Source of the DNA: Dyadobacter sp. CECT 9275
GTDB taxonomy: Bacteria > Bacteroidota > Bacteroidia > Cytophagales > Spirosomataceae
Assembly: GCF_907164905.1 (NCBI RefSeq)
Contig: NZ_CAJRAF010000001.1
Span: 1,523,001 to 1,587,000 of the forward strand
Length of the DNA stretch: 64,000 bases
Direction of reading: 5' to 3'
How positions within the stretch are numbered: position 1 is the stretch's first letter; the number at the start of each line of letters is the position of its first letter. The translations under genes were made by a program, and so were the position numbers. The notes under the pieces are model-generated. The model saw only the letters and a program-made list of their open reading frames with translations. It did not search any database and was not told the origin of the DNA. Shown here piece by piece: positions 1-10,940 of the stretch.

Positions 1-1041
1 ACTTTGATGTGCGTAACTTAATTCTCCATCCTTTTCCACCGGGCCTTCGTGTTGGGCAACGCCCTTTTTACCCATCAGTGCCAAGCCGATCATGATCCAG
101 ACAATTTCCCGGATCCGCATCACTACACCGATGAATATTCCGCCCGCCGCAGGCAATCCAACACTTTTTAAGGCCAGGGCAAGGCCCCCTTCACGGGTAC
201 CCAGCTGCATTGGGAAAAAGAATATCAGGTTGGCAAAAAGCGAAGACGCTGAACTGACGATCAATGCTTCTGTGAGAGACATATCCAACCCGATGGCAAA
301 AGCAGTGAAATAAATTTCCAGGCAGCCAACCACCCGCGCCACAAATTCCAGTACCAGGGATGAATAAAAGCGCGACCGGCGGTCGGCATAGAAAATCCTG
401 ATCTGATTGTCAATTTCATGCAGCGTTTCTTCTTTTTCGCGGGCAAAAATTTTCGCTTTTTTGCCAATCAGCGGTACCCGGCTCAGCAGATTAACGGTGC
501 TGACGGTGAATCCTTTTTTGTAAACCCTTATAAACCAAAATCCTAAAAGCAGACTGATGGCCAGCATCAGGCCGCAGCCCGCCAGCATGATGCTGTTGAC
601 CGGGATCACTGCCAGGATGAGACCGATAGAAACCACCCAGAATACAACGTGGGAAAACATATGCATGAGGCTGTACAATAGGACCGAAGAAGTGGCCTTG
701 TGTATACCCAGCCTGGGTTTGAGTTCCATAATGCGGTAAGGCTCACCTCCAAGTGCTACAAATGGTGTGATGTAATTGATGGCGTAACCGGAAATGGTCA
801 GTTTCAAAACGGATAGGAAAGAAAGGTCGGTTCGGGGGTGGCCGGGTTCATGGATCACGGCTTTGAAAGCAAAAGCATTCAGGATATAGATGACTAGCCA
901 GCTCCCGATGACAGGCACAAACCAGATACCCGTTTTCTGTATATTCAGCCATAGGTCTTCTACTCCGATGCCATAGATCATATAGCCCAGAGAGAATATG
1001 CCGATCAGCATAAAAATGGCTTTATATACTTTGGTACCCAT
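1..1041 (-). CDS. YbhN/UPF0104-type (LPG synthase TM region) membrane protein, C-terminus cut by window edge
   Basis: The frame is open from the ATG at 1041 to base 1 (347 codons), so the C-terminus lies outside. The translation begins MGTKVYKAIFMLIGIFSLGY and is a polytopic membrane protein with the features of the lysylphosphatidylglycerol-synthetase transmembrane (flippase-like) family: GYAINYITPFVALGGEPYR about 100 residues in, and FPMQLGTREGG near residue 285. Members of this family flip or modify polar lipids in the inner membrane; no soluble aminoacyl-transfer domain is visible in the part present. The start overlaps the end of the CDP-alcohol phosphotransferase gene by 20 bases, so the two are probably co-translated. 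In this context a role in moving the lipid product across the membrane is inferred, not shown. Confidence 0.8.
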   Translation of the reverse strand, partial: MGTKVYKAIFMLIGIFSLGYMIYGIGVEDLWLNIQKTGIWFVPVIGSWLVIYILNAFAFKAVIHEPGHPRTDLSFLSVLKLTISGYAINYITPFVALGGEPYRIMELKPRLGIHKATSSVLLYSLMHMFSHVVFWVVSIGLILAVIPVNSIMLAGCGLMLAISLLLGFWFIRVYKKGFTVSTVNLLSRVPLIGKKAKIFAREKEETLHEIDNQIRIFYADRRSRFYSSLVLEFVARVVGCLEIYFTAFAIGLDMSLTEALIVSSASSLFANLIFFFPMQLGTREGGLALALKSVGLPAAGGIFIGVVMRIREIVWIMIGLALMGKKGVAQHEGPVEKDGELSYAHQS

Positions 1042-1993
1042 ATTCTTTACTATTCGAAATCTTATTGTAGAAATATCCGCTCACTTTTTCCTGACGCACG
1101 CACATGTAGATCAGAATGGGGTTTAACACAAAAATATCAAAGAAGAAATAAACCCAGGCCTGGTCCATAAACAGCCACAAAAACAGAAACAAAACCCGGG
1201 TGTTGAACTGAATAATGTTGGTATACTTCATGAGCGGCCTGTTTTGAACCCGAAAATCCGTAATCAGGTTCGCTGGCAAACCGGCTCTGTATTTTCCGCG
1301 GATCAGCATCAGCAGTTTCTGAAGCCTGGGTGACAGGCTTTCCTGCAGATTGGTATAGTTGAGGTAAAAACGTGCCACCAGTTTCATGCCAAAATTCTGT
1401 GTCCATGTCAGCTGGTCGTACTCCCGTTGCAGCTCACGGCTGTTGTCCAACTCACTGCCCGATTTGCCTTTGATAAAAAACAGGTGGACATTCCGGTAAT
1501 AATCGGCCATAGCGGACTGTACTACGTGTGAAAAACCTGCTACTACACCCGGTATCCATATCAGGGCGGTCCAGCCTTCGTTCATACTTCTTAAACAAAT
1601 GGCAATGTGAATGGATATAAACCAGAAATCCCCGGCTGCACCGTCGAGTATCCTGCCCAGCCTGCTTTTGTTGTTTGTCATCCTGGCAAGCTGCCCGTCG
1701 GCGCTGTCCAGTGAGTTGGCAAACACCAGGGAGAGCATTCCAATGATATTAACTCCCAGATTCTGGCTGTAAAACAATATACCCGCAGCCACACCAAAAA
1801 AGATACTGATTATGGTTACCGTATTGGGGGTCATCCCGATTTTGGCACAGAACAGTGCGATCTGATACCCAATGGGGCGGTAAAACCATATATCAATTTT
1901 TTCCTCGGTATCATTCGATTTTAAGGAATTCTCGAATGAAGTTGTTTCTTGTCCGGCAAATGCAACGGTATCTTTCTTAGTCAGGTCGCTCAT
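1022..1993 (-). CDS. CDP-alcohol phosphatidyltransferase family membrane enzyme
   Basis: This 323-residue membrane protein carries the CDP-alcohol phosphotransferase signature: D96-x2-D99-G100-x2-A103-R104, then eight residues to G113 and D117. Family members exchange CMP of a CDP-activated alcohol or lipid for a hydroxyl acceptor at the inner membrane. The last signature aspartate, normally four residues after the third, is replaced by Gly121; an Asp lies one place later (D122). The flanking sequence is hydrophobic with several membrane spans. The start codon overlaps the stop of the ATP-grasp gene by one base (TGATG), and the 3' end overlaps the YbhN-like gene. Beside a nucleotidyltransferase and a ceramide operon, it could transfer a phospho-alcohol from a CDP-alcohol to ceramide. 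A phosphatidylinositol-phosphate-type synthase acting on CDP-diacylglycerol is the main alternative. Confidence 0.85.
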   Translation of the reverse strand: MSDLTKKDTVAFAGQETTSFENSLKSNDTEEKIDIWFYRPIGYQIALFCAKIGMTPNTVTIISIFFGVAAGILFYSQNLGVNIIGMLSLVFANSLDSADGQLARMTNNKSRLGRILDGAAGDFWFISIHIAICLRSMNEGWTALIWIPGVVAGFSHVVQSAMADYYRNVHLFFIKGKSGSELDNSRELQREYDQLTWTQNFGMKLVARFYLNYTNLQESLSPRLQKLLMLIRGKYRAGLPANLITDFRVQNRPLMKYTNIIQFNTRVLFLFLWLFMDQAWVYFFFDIFVLNPILIYMCVRQEKVSGYFYNKISNSKEYGYQSI

Positions 1994-2862
1994 CAGGCTA
2001 ATTTTGTGAATCTTTCAAATATTCTTTCGGCAATGTATCCGGCGGCTTCGTCCCGGCAAGGAGCAAAACTGGGCCAGTCGTTCAGGTCGATGATATGAAA
2101 ACTGCCGTCTTCGCCTACAATTGCATCACCTCCATAAATATCAATCCCCAGCACTTCGGCAGATGCGGCTGCTACCTGTTTTAGCTGATTTTCGTCAAAA
2201 GCATGGTACATCGACTTCCCGTTGATACTTTCGTAGGCCGCGTATTTATGGTGGTTGTTGTCGTAAGGATAAAACCAAAAGAAAAAGTCGGTATCATAAA
2301 CCCCGTAAAATTTCACAAGGTCACCCACGAGGTGTTCGGAAATGACGGCATCCGGGATGTCTCTCAGTGCATATTCTTTGATTATCTCCTTGGCTTCTTT
2401 TTTCGAATAGGCAAAAGTTACATCTTCCTTATGAATGGCATGAAAATCACCTCTTTTGATCCAGAATCCTTTTCCCGGTAACTGGTCAAAAACATCATCA
2501 CCGGTGTAGGTGGTGGGCACTACAAAACTTTTGGGGTAAGGTATCCCGTTGTCCACCAGCCCGTTGGTCATGTTGGTACGGTAACAGTTTTCAATTCCAT
2601 TTCCGGAGTTCACCACCACTACTCCGTTATATTCAAGAGTTTGTAGTTTTTTAACGGCATCTTTTTGCCTTGCCATGGTGAAAATGTATTGTTCCCCAAT
2701 ATGCTCACGGCTCAAAAAATCATCTTCCGAGCATATTCCCACCTTTGCGCCAAGGTTTTCAAGGGCTTTCATGGTGAGTGAAAAAATGGCATCGTCATTC
2801 CCGATATGGTTCGGCGAAAATTTCTTATTTCTGTGTATACCCAGGATGTCTATATCTTCCAT
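1993..2862 (-). CDS. ATP-grasp ligase (RimK-like), copy 1
   Basis: This 289-residue soluble protein has ATP-grasp features: a Lys/Arg motif WIKRGD at 134-139, an EH-containing strand with DLVKFYGV near 180, and a C-terminal metal-binding pair YGGDAI (D246) and IIDLNDWPSF (D259, N261). ATP-grasp enzymes join a carboxylate, as acyl phosphate, to an amine or other nucleophile. The substrate cannot be read from sequence. It lies between a nucleotidyltransferase (71-base gap) and a CDP-alcohol phosphotransferase (1-base overlap), which suggests it builds or decorates the activated alcohol, for example by adding an amino acid. A close paralogue is at 62047-62958; both start ME-x-x-x-IL-x-x-x-RNKK and share SPNHIGND and IIDLNDWPSFAPCR, which fixes the start used here. 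Confidence 0.85.
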   Translation of the reverse strand: MEDIDILGIHRNKKFSPNHIGNDDAIFSLTMKALENLGAKVGICSEDDFLSREHIGEQYIFTMARQKDAVKKLQTLEYNGVVVVNSGNGIENCYRTNMTNGLVDNGIPYPKSFVVPTTYTGDDVFDQLPGKGFWIKRGDFHAIHKEDVTFAYSKKEAKEIIKEYALRDIPDAVISEHLVGDLVKFYGVYDTDFFFWFYPYDNNHHKYAAYESINGKSMYHAFDENQLKQVAAASAEVLGIDIYGGDAIVGEDGSFHIIDLNDWPSFAPCRDEAAGYIAERIFERFTKLA

Positions 2863-2868
2863 AATGTG

Positions 2869-2901
2869 TAGCTGCAGCCTCCAGCGGGTAGCTCGCAGCT
2901 A
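2869..2901. repeat. Inverted repeat in the nucleotidyltransferase/ATP-grasp gap
   Basis: Arms TAGCTGC (2869-2875) and GCAGCTA (2895-2901) are perfect complements separated by 19 bases, in the 71-base gap between the two genes. It could form an mRNA hairpin that tunes expression of the downstream ATP-grasp gene or protects an RNA end. No run of T follows, so a simple intrinsic terminator is unlikely. Confidence 0.4.
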
Positions 2902-2933
2902 ATTAAATTGGTGTCGTTTTTTTGTTTTCCGGC

Positions 2934-3647
2934 TTAGGCCACAAATTCTTCGTTGAGGAAAAGCTCGGCTGTTTTTATATCTGCAACATGGTCCACATCC
3001 ACAATTTTGGAAAACGGATATGCTTTTAGTTGTAATTTATTCTCCAGTAGCTGGCGCTGAAAATTTCGCATCCTGCTTGTTCCTTCTTCAATGGCCTGGG
3101 TTACTACATCCAGTGCTTTTCCGCGTAAGCAGTACATCCCTCCAGAAACATAGGAAGTATGCTGGTGGTTGTCATCCGTAAAAGCTGTGATGTTTTTGTT
3201 GTCATCGGTTACAACAAACAAGGGACTTTCGTCATCAATGAACGTTGTAACGGCCATTAACCCATCTATTTCCTGATGTTTTTCAAATGTTTCAATAAAC
3301 GATCTGAATTCCGGTTCCCTGAACACGGTATCGGTAGTTGTCAGACACACTGAGCCGAGGTTTTTCGCACTTTTCAGTAGTTCATAAAAGCTGTGCAGAG
3401 AGCTTGGTGTAGACTTACGCACGATTTGTAAGGGCAGTTCGTAATCCGTTTCGGTCAGATGTCGTTCCAGTATTTCGGATTCCTCATTGATAATGATATG
3501 AATAGTCTCGGGATTGTTATTTTTGAAAACGCCGATCAGCCGGTCGATTAACGTTTCTCCGTGCAGGGTAACCATCGGTTTGGGAAGTTCGAAACCTTCC
3601 TTTGCCAACCTTGAACCTTCTCCTGCTGCTATAATTGCGTAATTCAT
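2934..3647 (-). CDS. Sugar/alcohol-phosphate nucleotidyltransferase (NTP_transferase family)
   Basis: This 237-residue protein begins MNYAIIAAGEGSRL with PKPMV about 12 residues later, the nucleotide-binding AAGxGxR...PKP signature of NTP transferases. A TTDTVF segment near residue 107 and VDVDHVADI near residue 222 supply likely metal-binding acidic residues. The length matches single-domain phospho-alcohol cytidylyltransferases of the LicC type (about 230 residues), which form CDP-alcohols from CTP and a phospho-alcohol, but nucleotide and substrate cannot be deduced. It lies 53 bases after the DUF5686 gene and 71 bases before the ATP-grasp gene. As the first gene of the presumed head-group module it would provide the activated alcohol for the CDP-alcohol phosphotransferase two genes on. 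That pathway role is inference. Confidence 0.82.
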   Translation of the reverse strand: MNYAIIAAGEGSRLAKEGFELPKPMVTLHGETLIDRLIGVFKNNNPETIHIIINEESEILERHLTETDYELPLQIVRKSTPSSLHSFYELLKSAKNLGSVCLTTTDTVFREPEFRSFIETFEKHQEIDGLMAVTTFIDDESPLFVVTDDNKNITAFTDDNHQHTSYVSGGMYCLRGKALDVVTQAIEEGTSRMRNFQRQLLENKLQLKAYPFSKIVDVDHVADIKTAELFLNEEFVA

Positions 3648-3700
3648 AATTTATCTTTTACTATGATCCCGTTCCTGTTCATTACTTTTTCAGGATACTG

Positions 3701-6259
3701 TTAAAAATCGAGCCTGAACCGCGCCCTGATCCCCCATTCCGAAACATTAGGATGATCCAGATAATTAAAACGTTTCACCAGATCCACCCGCAGCAGTTTG
3801 AAAATGTTGGCAACGCCTATGCTGCCTTCCATGTAAGGCTGCTTGTCCATGGTGTAGCTGATAGGCCTGCCCTGGTCGTCAACCGGGAACTGGTAAACTG
3901 ATGCGCCCTTAAGGGGGTTATTTTCATCACGTAATCCGCCAACGGCTGCCTTGAAACTGAATACTTCTCTCAATTTCAGCTTTTTGAGCAATGGGATTTT
4001 GTTAAACAGAAATCCGTTCATATAATACTGTACATCCAGACTGGCATAATGATCACTCACGAATTCCAGGAAGTTCATTAGGTTGTAGGAATTGAGCTGA
4101 TATGCATAGGTCTGGTTGGCGCGGTGTATCGTCAGCAACGGGAAGGGAATGTTTTTCCCGAAGATGTAGCCGCCTTCCGTCGTAATGTCCATAAAGCCCA
4201 GTTGAGACAGGTATATCCTTTTGGAAATATTGGCCGTTACATTGTGATAACTGTTCTCGCCGTTCAGCACACCTTTTAATCCGGCATTATACCGCAATGT
4301 GAAAATCGGGAATTTATTGATGATCGGGGTACGGTATAGTTTGCCCTGGTAGAACTGTTCGTTGGGGGCATACCTTAATTCCAGGTTTACCTCGGTGTTG
4401 CTCAGCTGAGCCACGGTGGGCTGACCGTCAATATGTTCCACTGGCTTGTATTCAAGTATACCCGCCGGGCGCTGGTTCCAGTGTGTGAAGCCAACTTTGT
4501 AGGAGAACCTGTTCTGAAATTCCCGCACATATTCTGCCTTATAGATATCGTTGTAAAGCCAGCGGTTGTTCTGCCCTCTTTTGAAAGACAGCAGGAAGTT
4601 ATCCTCCTGCACAAACTGGAGGTCCTGCCCGGGAATTTTTGTATCCCGCTGATAGCTGGCCCGGATGTAGTGCAGCGGAAAATGATATACAGACTTGTTG
4701 TTAAGCGAATAGGTTCCGCTCAGGAAATATTTCCACTTCTGGTCCTTAAAACCATAGGCCGCATAGGTCTCAAAAAATATCCGTTTACTGAGATCTGTGG
4801 TCGTACGCCCACCGAACCTTAACCGGAAACCCTCCACCGGATTGAAACTGTAAAAGGTATTCACAGGCCCTACTTCCACAATGTCAAAGGATTTATATCC
4901 TGCAAGGAAGAGAGAAGTGATGTCCATGGTGCGCCGGAAAGACGGAATGGTCTGCAGGGTATCAACGTTTCGATAAATATCTCTTTCAGACTTTTCCAGC
5001 GGAATATGTCTTACCTGCTGCCAGTAACTTTCCCCTGTTTTGATCAGCGGATTATAGATTGCCTGTTCTGCCGGGCCCCGGTAAACACTATCCGGCCTGG
5101 GCTGGTTTACTTCATAGTTTTTATAATTAACCACCCGCTGCCCGAACAGACCGCCACCCTTTTCGCCCAGCGCAAACTCCATTCCGAGTGTTGTTTTGCT
5201 CGGATGATAGCGGCCATCCGGACTTTTTTCAAATTCCAGACGTGCTTCCAGGTCTCTCATGAAATTGAGATTGATATCCTTATTTACCGTCAGATAGGCA
5301 TTTTGCACGGCGTAGTTTCCATCCAGCGTAATGAAGAGTTTCCCTTCAAACAGCATGTCTGTTTTGTTTCGGGGAACAAATCCCAGTTCTACCAGCCATG
5401 GTTCGTGTGTTTTTACGGTATCCCGTATAAAGTACTTGTAAAAAGTAGGAGCGGTATTGGCTATCGGGCTAAGCAGCAGGTTGGTGGCAATGGAGATATC
5501 ATTTTTATAAATATTGATATCCTCATACAGCCGGTTAAAATAGGCACTCAAGCCATCGTTGTCTACAAACCGTGCATCAAACTCAGCACGACGGTTCGCT
5601 TTCACCCACTGTTTTTTTGTATACGGATTTTTTCTGAAATATACCTGAGACAGTTTCTCCTGAATATAAGCCGGTAATATGTTTTTCCCGCCTATGGTGG
5701 AAGAATCCTGGTCTTTGAACAGGAACTGATAGTTGCGGAAAATACGGCGTTCCTTAAACTTGTCGGAAAGGTTGCTCAGTGCAAAAGAGATTTTCTCATA
5801 CTGCTCATATTCCGCAAAGTCATAATTAGCCATCTGGTTTTTATCCCGGTTTTCAATGACCTGGCGGATAAGCTGTACTGCCGGGTTATCCTTGTTCCGG
5901 TACCGGGCCCTGCCTTTTACCGTCACTTCTTTTAACATGGAAGCATCAACCTTCATCTTGATGTTGATCACCTGGTCAGCACCAACGGTTATTTTTTTAT
6001 CAATGCTCTCGTAGCCTACGTAAGTGAACCGGATGGCAGCGTAATTCTCCTTAAGAGTAAGTGCATATTTCCCATCTACATCCGCGGAGGTACCCATGGT
6101 GGTACCTGGAATGACAATGCTAACGTACGGCAGCGTTTCTCCGGTTTGTGCGTCGGTGATTACCCCTTTGATCGTGGTAGTTTGCGCAAGCACGCCTGTG
6201 CCTCCCAGAAGGAGTATACCGGCCATGAGGGCAAATCTTATGTATAGTGTCTTTAACAT
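3701..6259 (-). CDS. DUF5686 / carboxypeptidase-regulatory-domain outer-membrane protein
   Basis: The start is set at the ATG at 6259, because it directly precedes a signal peptide (MLKTLYIRFALMAGILLLGG, ending LAQ). An in-frame ATG 14 codons upstream would bury that signal. The mature protein opens with a carboxypeptidase-regulatory-like fold (TTIKGVITDAQTGETLPYVS) and continues as a DUF5686 protein of about 850 residues, rich in alternating aromatic strands and ending in RLDF, as expected for a beta-barrel with a terminal Phe. The family is widespread in Bacteroidota and its function is not established. It lies 109 bases after the ceramide reductase-like gene and 53 bases before the nucleotidyltransferase, between the two halves of the lipid locus, so a part in placing the lipid in the outer membrane is possible but unproved. 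Confidence 0.85.
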   Translation of the reverse strand: MLKTLYIRFALMAGILLLGGTGVLAQTTTIKGVITDAQTGETLPYVSIVIPGTTMGTSADVDGKYALTLKENYAAIRFTYVGYESIDKKITVGADQVINIKMKVDASMLKEVTVKGRARYRNKDNPAVQLIRQVIENRDKNQMANYDFAEYEQYEKISFALSNLSDKFKERRIFRNYQFLFKDQDSSTIGGKNILPAYIQEKLSQVYFRKNPYTKKQWVKANRRAEFDARFVDNDGLSAYFNRLYEDINIYKNDISIATNLLLSPIANTAPTFYKYFIRDTVKTHEPWLVELGFVPRNKTDMLFEGKLFITLDGNYAVQNAYLTVNKDINLNFMRDLEARLEFEKSPDGRYHPSKTTLGMEFALGEKGGGLFGQRVVNYKNYEVNQPRPDSVYRGPAEQAIYNPLIKTGESYWQQVRHIPLEKSERDIYRNVDTLQTIPSFRRTMDITSLFLAGYKSFDIVEVGPVNTFYSFNPVEGFRLRFGGRTTTDLSKRIFFETYAAYGFKDQKWKYFLSGTYSLNNKSVYHFPLHYIRASYQRDTKIPGQDLQFVQEDNFLLSFKRGQNNRWLYNDIYKAEYVREFQNRFSYKVGFTHWNQRPAGILEYKPVEHIDGQPTVAQLSNTEVNLELRYAPNEQFYQGKLYRTPIINKFPIFTLRYNAGLKGVLNGENSYHNVTANISKRIYLSQLGFMDITTEGGYIFGKNIPFPLLTIHRANQTYAYQLNSYNLMNFLEFVSDHYASLDVQYYMNGFLFNKIPLLKKLKLREVFSFKAAVGGLRDENNPLKGASVYQFPVDDQGRPISYTMDKQPYMEGSIGVANIFKLLRVDLVKRFNYLDHPNVSEWGIRARFRLDF

Positions 6260-6368
6260 TTTGTAATCGCAAGAGATTCTGTATTGTTTTCCATGGCGCA
6301 TATTTGTTCAGACCTTCCTGTTATCTGTCTGAAAAATGATTTTTCCGATACCAGCTTTAACCGTAAGG

Positions 6369-7375
6369 TTAAAGCCATTTGTTCGTGGTGTACCAGTCCA
6401 GCGTTTCCGCAAGACCTTTCTTTAAATTATATTGAGGCACATATTGCAGCTCATTGCTGGCCGCTTCTATACTGCAATACCAGTTTGCAGCCGTTAGTTC
6501 ATTCACTTTTTCCGTATTCAGAACCGGTGTTTTACCCGACAGAGCCGAAAATCCTTCCAGCAACGTGGCAACCATTCTGATCATCTTTACCGGAACATGG
6601 AACCTGAATAACTTTTTCCTCTTTAGTGCTCCAAACAGCTCTGACAATGCGTACCGGTCATATTCCTGCCCGTCCGAAATATTATAGGCGCGGTGCTCTT
6701 TTGATTCTCCGGCCACCAGAGCAGTTAATGTAGCTGTTACCAGGTCTTTCACATATACGAAACTCAGCCGCTGCGGTTTTGTTCCGATGTGCAGGTCGAG
6801 GCCTTTGTTGAGGGTCTTAAACAAGATAAAAATGTCCTTTTCGCCGGGCCCAAAAACGGCGGTTGGTCTTATAATAGTAAGCGGAAGCTCCTTTAAATCA
6901 GCCAGATATTTTTCAGCGAGTAACTTGCTTTTACCGTAGGATGTAACCGGAAAAGGTTTTGTTTCTTCGGTGATTTTTTGTGCTTCTGCATAGGTCCGTG
7001 GCCCGATGGCCGCCAGACTGCTCATAAATACAAACCTTTTGAGGGGTAGTCTGGCTGACAGTGCAGCTTCCGCTAGATGAAGTGTATAAGTTGCGTTGAC
7101 CAGATTGTAAGCTTCCCTATTTTTTGCTCTCGTAACCGCGGCTCCATGAATAATGTAGTCATACTGTCCCTCTTTCAAAAGAGGCTCCAATGTTTGCCGG
7201 GAGCTGAAATCCGGATAGACAAAAACAAGGGGTATAGTTGTTTCCATGGCTTTCAATCCTGAAATATCACTGGAAGGCCTCACACCTGCATGGACTTCAT
7301 AACCTCTTTCCAGCGCCTGCTGCACTAAATGATGGCCTATGAACCCACTTGCTCCGGTGATCAGTACCTTGCCCC

Positions 7376-7379
<4 letters not shown>
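6369..7379 (-). CDS. cerR: Extended SDR, probable bacterial ceramide reductase (CerR-like)
   Basis: This 336-residue extended short-chain dehydrogenase has the NAD(P)-binding TGASGFIG at 8-15, a serine pair near 120-121 (FMSSLAAIGP) and the catalytic Y148-x3-K152 (SYGKSK). Its start overlaps the stop of the GNAT-like gene by four bases (ATGA). SPT, a GNAT-type acyltransferase and an NAD-dependent epimerase-type SDR are the three enzymes known to make bacterial ceramide in Caulobacter, where the SDR (CerR) reduces the keto group. The gene order here, with both junctions translationally coupled, makes that role likely. The product could be N-acyl-sphinganine or, if the first enzyme uses cysteate, a sulfonolipid base. 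The symbol rests on context and fold, not on a database match. Confidence 0.75.
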
Positions 7380-9750
<2,371 letters not shown>

Positions 9751-9821
9751 TTAAAATATTCGTTCCCACACGCATATTTTCCTTTAAATTCCTTGGTCTT
9801 AATCTTATTTTAATCCATCTG

Positions 9822-10433
9822 TCAAGAATTGAACAAATAATTGGTAACCATCCCGATAACATGGTTTTTATGTGTTTCGGTATATTCGTAAAATTCGGAT
9901 TCAGACATGTTATGCATTTTCATGTGCATTTTCTTGCCGACAAAAATAAACTGGATACTCCCCAGAATGATCGGCATCAGATGCTCGGGTTCGATATTCC
10001 GTATGCCTCCACGCTTCACCTCTTCCTGTATAAGCCCGATCAGTTTCCTGCTCAGGAGCTCCTTGTACATGGATATTTCTGACAGAAGATTTTCGCAGTC
10101 CCTATGGATTTCGTTCATAATGAACAATACCAGGGTAGGTTCCTGCCGCATCATCCGATAATCCTCTTCAATGATTTCTATTATTTTTTCCTTCAGACTG
10201 ATCGGCTGGTCTATGATTTTGAGGGTGTTAGTGCAGTATATGGAAAACAGGTCCTTGAATATTTCAATAAACAGCTTTTCCTTACTTCTGAAATAGTAAT
10301 TGGTGAGGGCAATGTTCATTCCTGCAGCATCGGCAATATCCCTGGCCGTTGTGCCGGTAAATCCTTTCTTAAGAAAAACAGACTTCGCTGCGTCCTTAAG
10401 CTTCTCTTCACTGGATTGATTGATACACTTCAC
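9822..10433 (-). CDS. TetR/AcrR family transcriptional regulator
   Basis: This 203-residue protein starts with a GTG at 10433. Its N-terminal helix-turn-helix is typical of TetR regulators (KGFTGTTARDIADAAGMN, then LTNYYFRSKEKLF, about residues 23-60); the C-terminal two thirds is an alpha-helical ligand and dimer domain. It lies 122 bases upstream of spt on the same strand, in a position to control the sphingolipid operon. Two candidate operators are visible: a nested repeat over the spt promoter (9712-9746) and a palindrome 71 bases upstream of its own start (10504-10525). They do not share an obvious core, so at most one may be its site. A lipid or acyl-CoA ligand would be a natural guess but nothing in the sequence proves it. 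Confidence 0.88.
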   Translation of the reverse strand: MKCINQSSEEKLKDAAKSVFLKKGFTGTTARDIADAAGMNIALTNYYFRSKEKLFIEIFKDLFSIYCTNTLKIIDQPISLKEKIIEIIEEDYRMMRQEPTLVLFIMNEIHRDCENLLSEISMYKELLSRKLIGLIQEEVKRGGIRNIEPEHLMPIILGSIQFIFVGKKMHMKMHNMSESEFYEYTETHKNHVIGMVTNYLFNS

Positions 10434-10503
10434 AATTCTTGTTATTTATTGACAAGGCAAATGTCGTATACATTTTTCTTTTCTCCAACGAACTTAATCA
10501 CAA

Positions 10504-10525
10504 ATTTTAAATGATCGTTTAAAAT
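10504..10525. promoter_or_regulatory. 22-bp palindrome upstream of tetR
   Basis: Arms ATTTTAAA (10504-10511) and TTTAAAAT (10518-10525) flank TGATCG, giving a near-perfect palindrome about 71 bases upstream of the TetR start. Size and position fit an autoregulatory operator of a dimeric repressor. AT-rich arms arise easily by chance, so confidence is limited. Confidence 0.4.
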
Positions 10526-10851
10526 CTTCACTTAAAATGATTTCGTGTTGGAATATTCATATTTTTAATGACGCTTGCGCCATCGTTGGCTGATTTATTA
10601 ACTACGGAATTTGTCCTGAAAAGATTCATGTCAGGGCTTTAAAAAAACTAAAAAAAGTAGGGAAGGGAAAATTTAAGGAAGGACGGTTGGCCTGGGCACG
10701 GGTTCCGGTCAGATTTTAGCATCGGGTTCGCTGATAGGAAGGAACTGCGGTGTTTCGAACTACCCTTAACAGGAATGGTATCCGGAAGAGGATTTACGCA
10801 AAATATTTTAGATATAATTTGAAAAAAAATGAAATTTAAAATTTGTTTGTA

Positions 10852-10877
10852 TATTTACGGGTACGTACCCGTAAATA
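10852..10877. promoter_or_regulatory. Perfect 26-bp palindrome upstream of the SDR/DHDPS operon
   Basis: The arm TATTTACGGGTAC (10852-10864) is followed directly by its exact reverse complement GTACCCGTAAATA (10865-10877), so all 26 bases are symmetric with no spacer. It sits 63 bases before the ATG at 10941. A perfect, partly GC-rich spacerless palindrome of this size is typical of operators for LacI- or GntR-type repressors. The cognate regulator is not evident in the window. Confidence 0.65.
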
Positions 10878-10940
10878 CTATGTTTCGCGTTTTAACGGCT
10901 TCCAAAAACATCTAACTTAATTAACAACACCGATAGTAAT

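Larger units (their letters stand above)
10434..10940. other. Divergent intergenic region between tetR and the SDR operon
   Basis: These 507 bases separate the TetR gene (minus) from the SDR gene (plus) and carry no convincing ORF or RNA gene. Two clear palindromes are present (10504-10525 and 10852-10877), listed separately. The first 130 and last 140 bases are AT-rich, as expected for two divergent promoters, with a more GC-rich core near 10680-10790 in which I recognise nothing. Confidence 0.6.

Noticed and set aside
5006..5677. 223-residue open frame on the plus strand inside the DUF5686 gene
   Set aside because: It is antisense to a well-supported outer-membrane protein gene, with Cys/Phe/Ile-rich composition and no signature; shadow frame.
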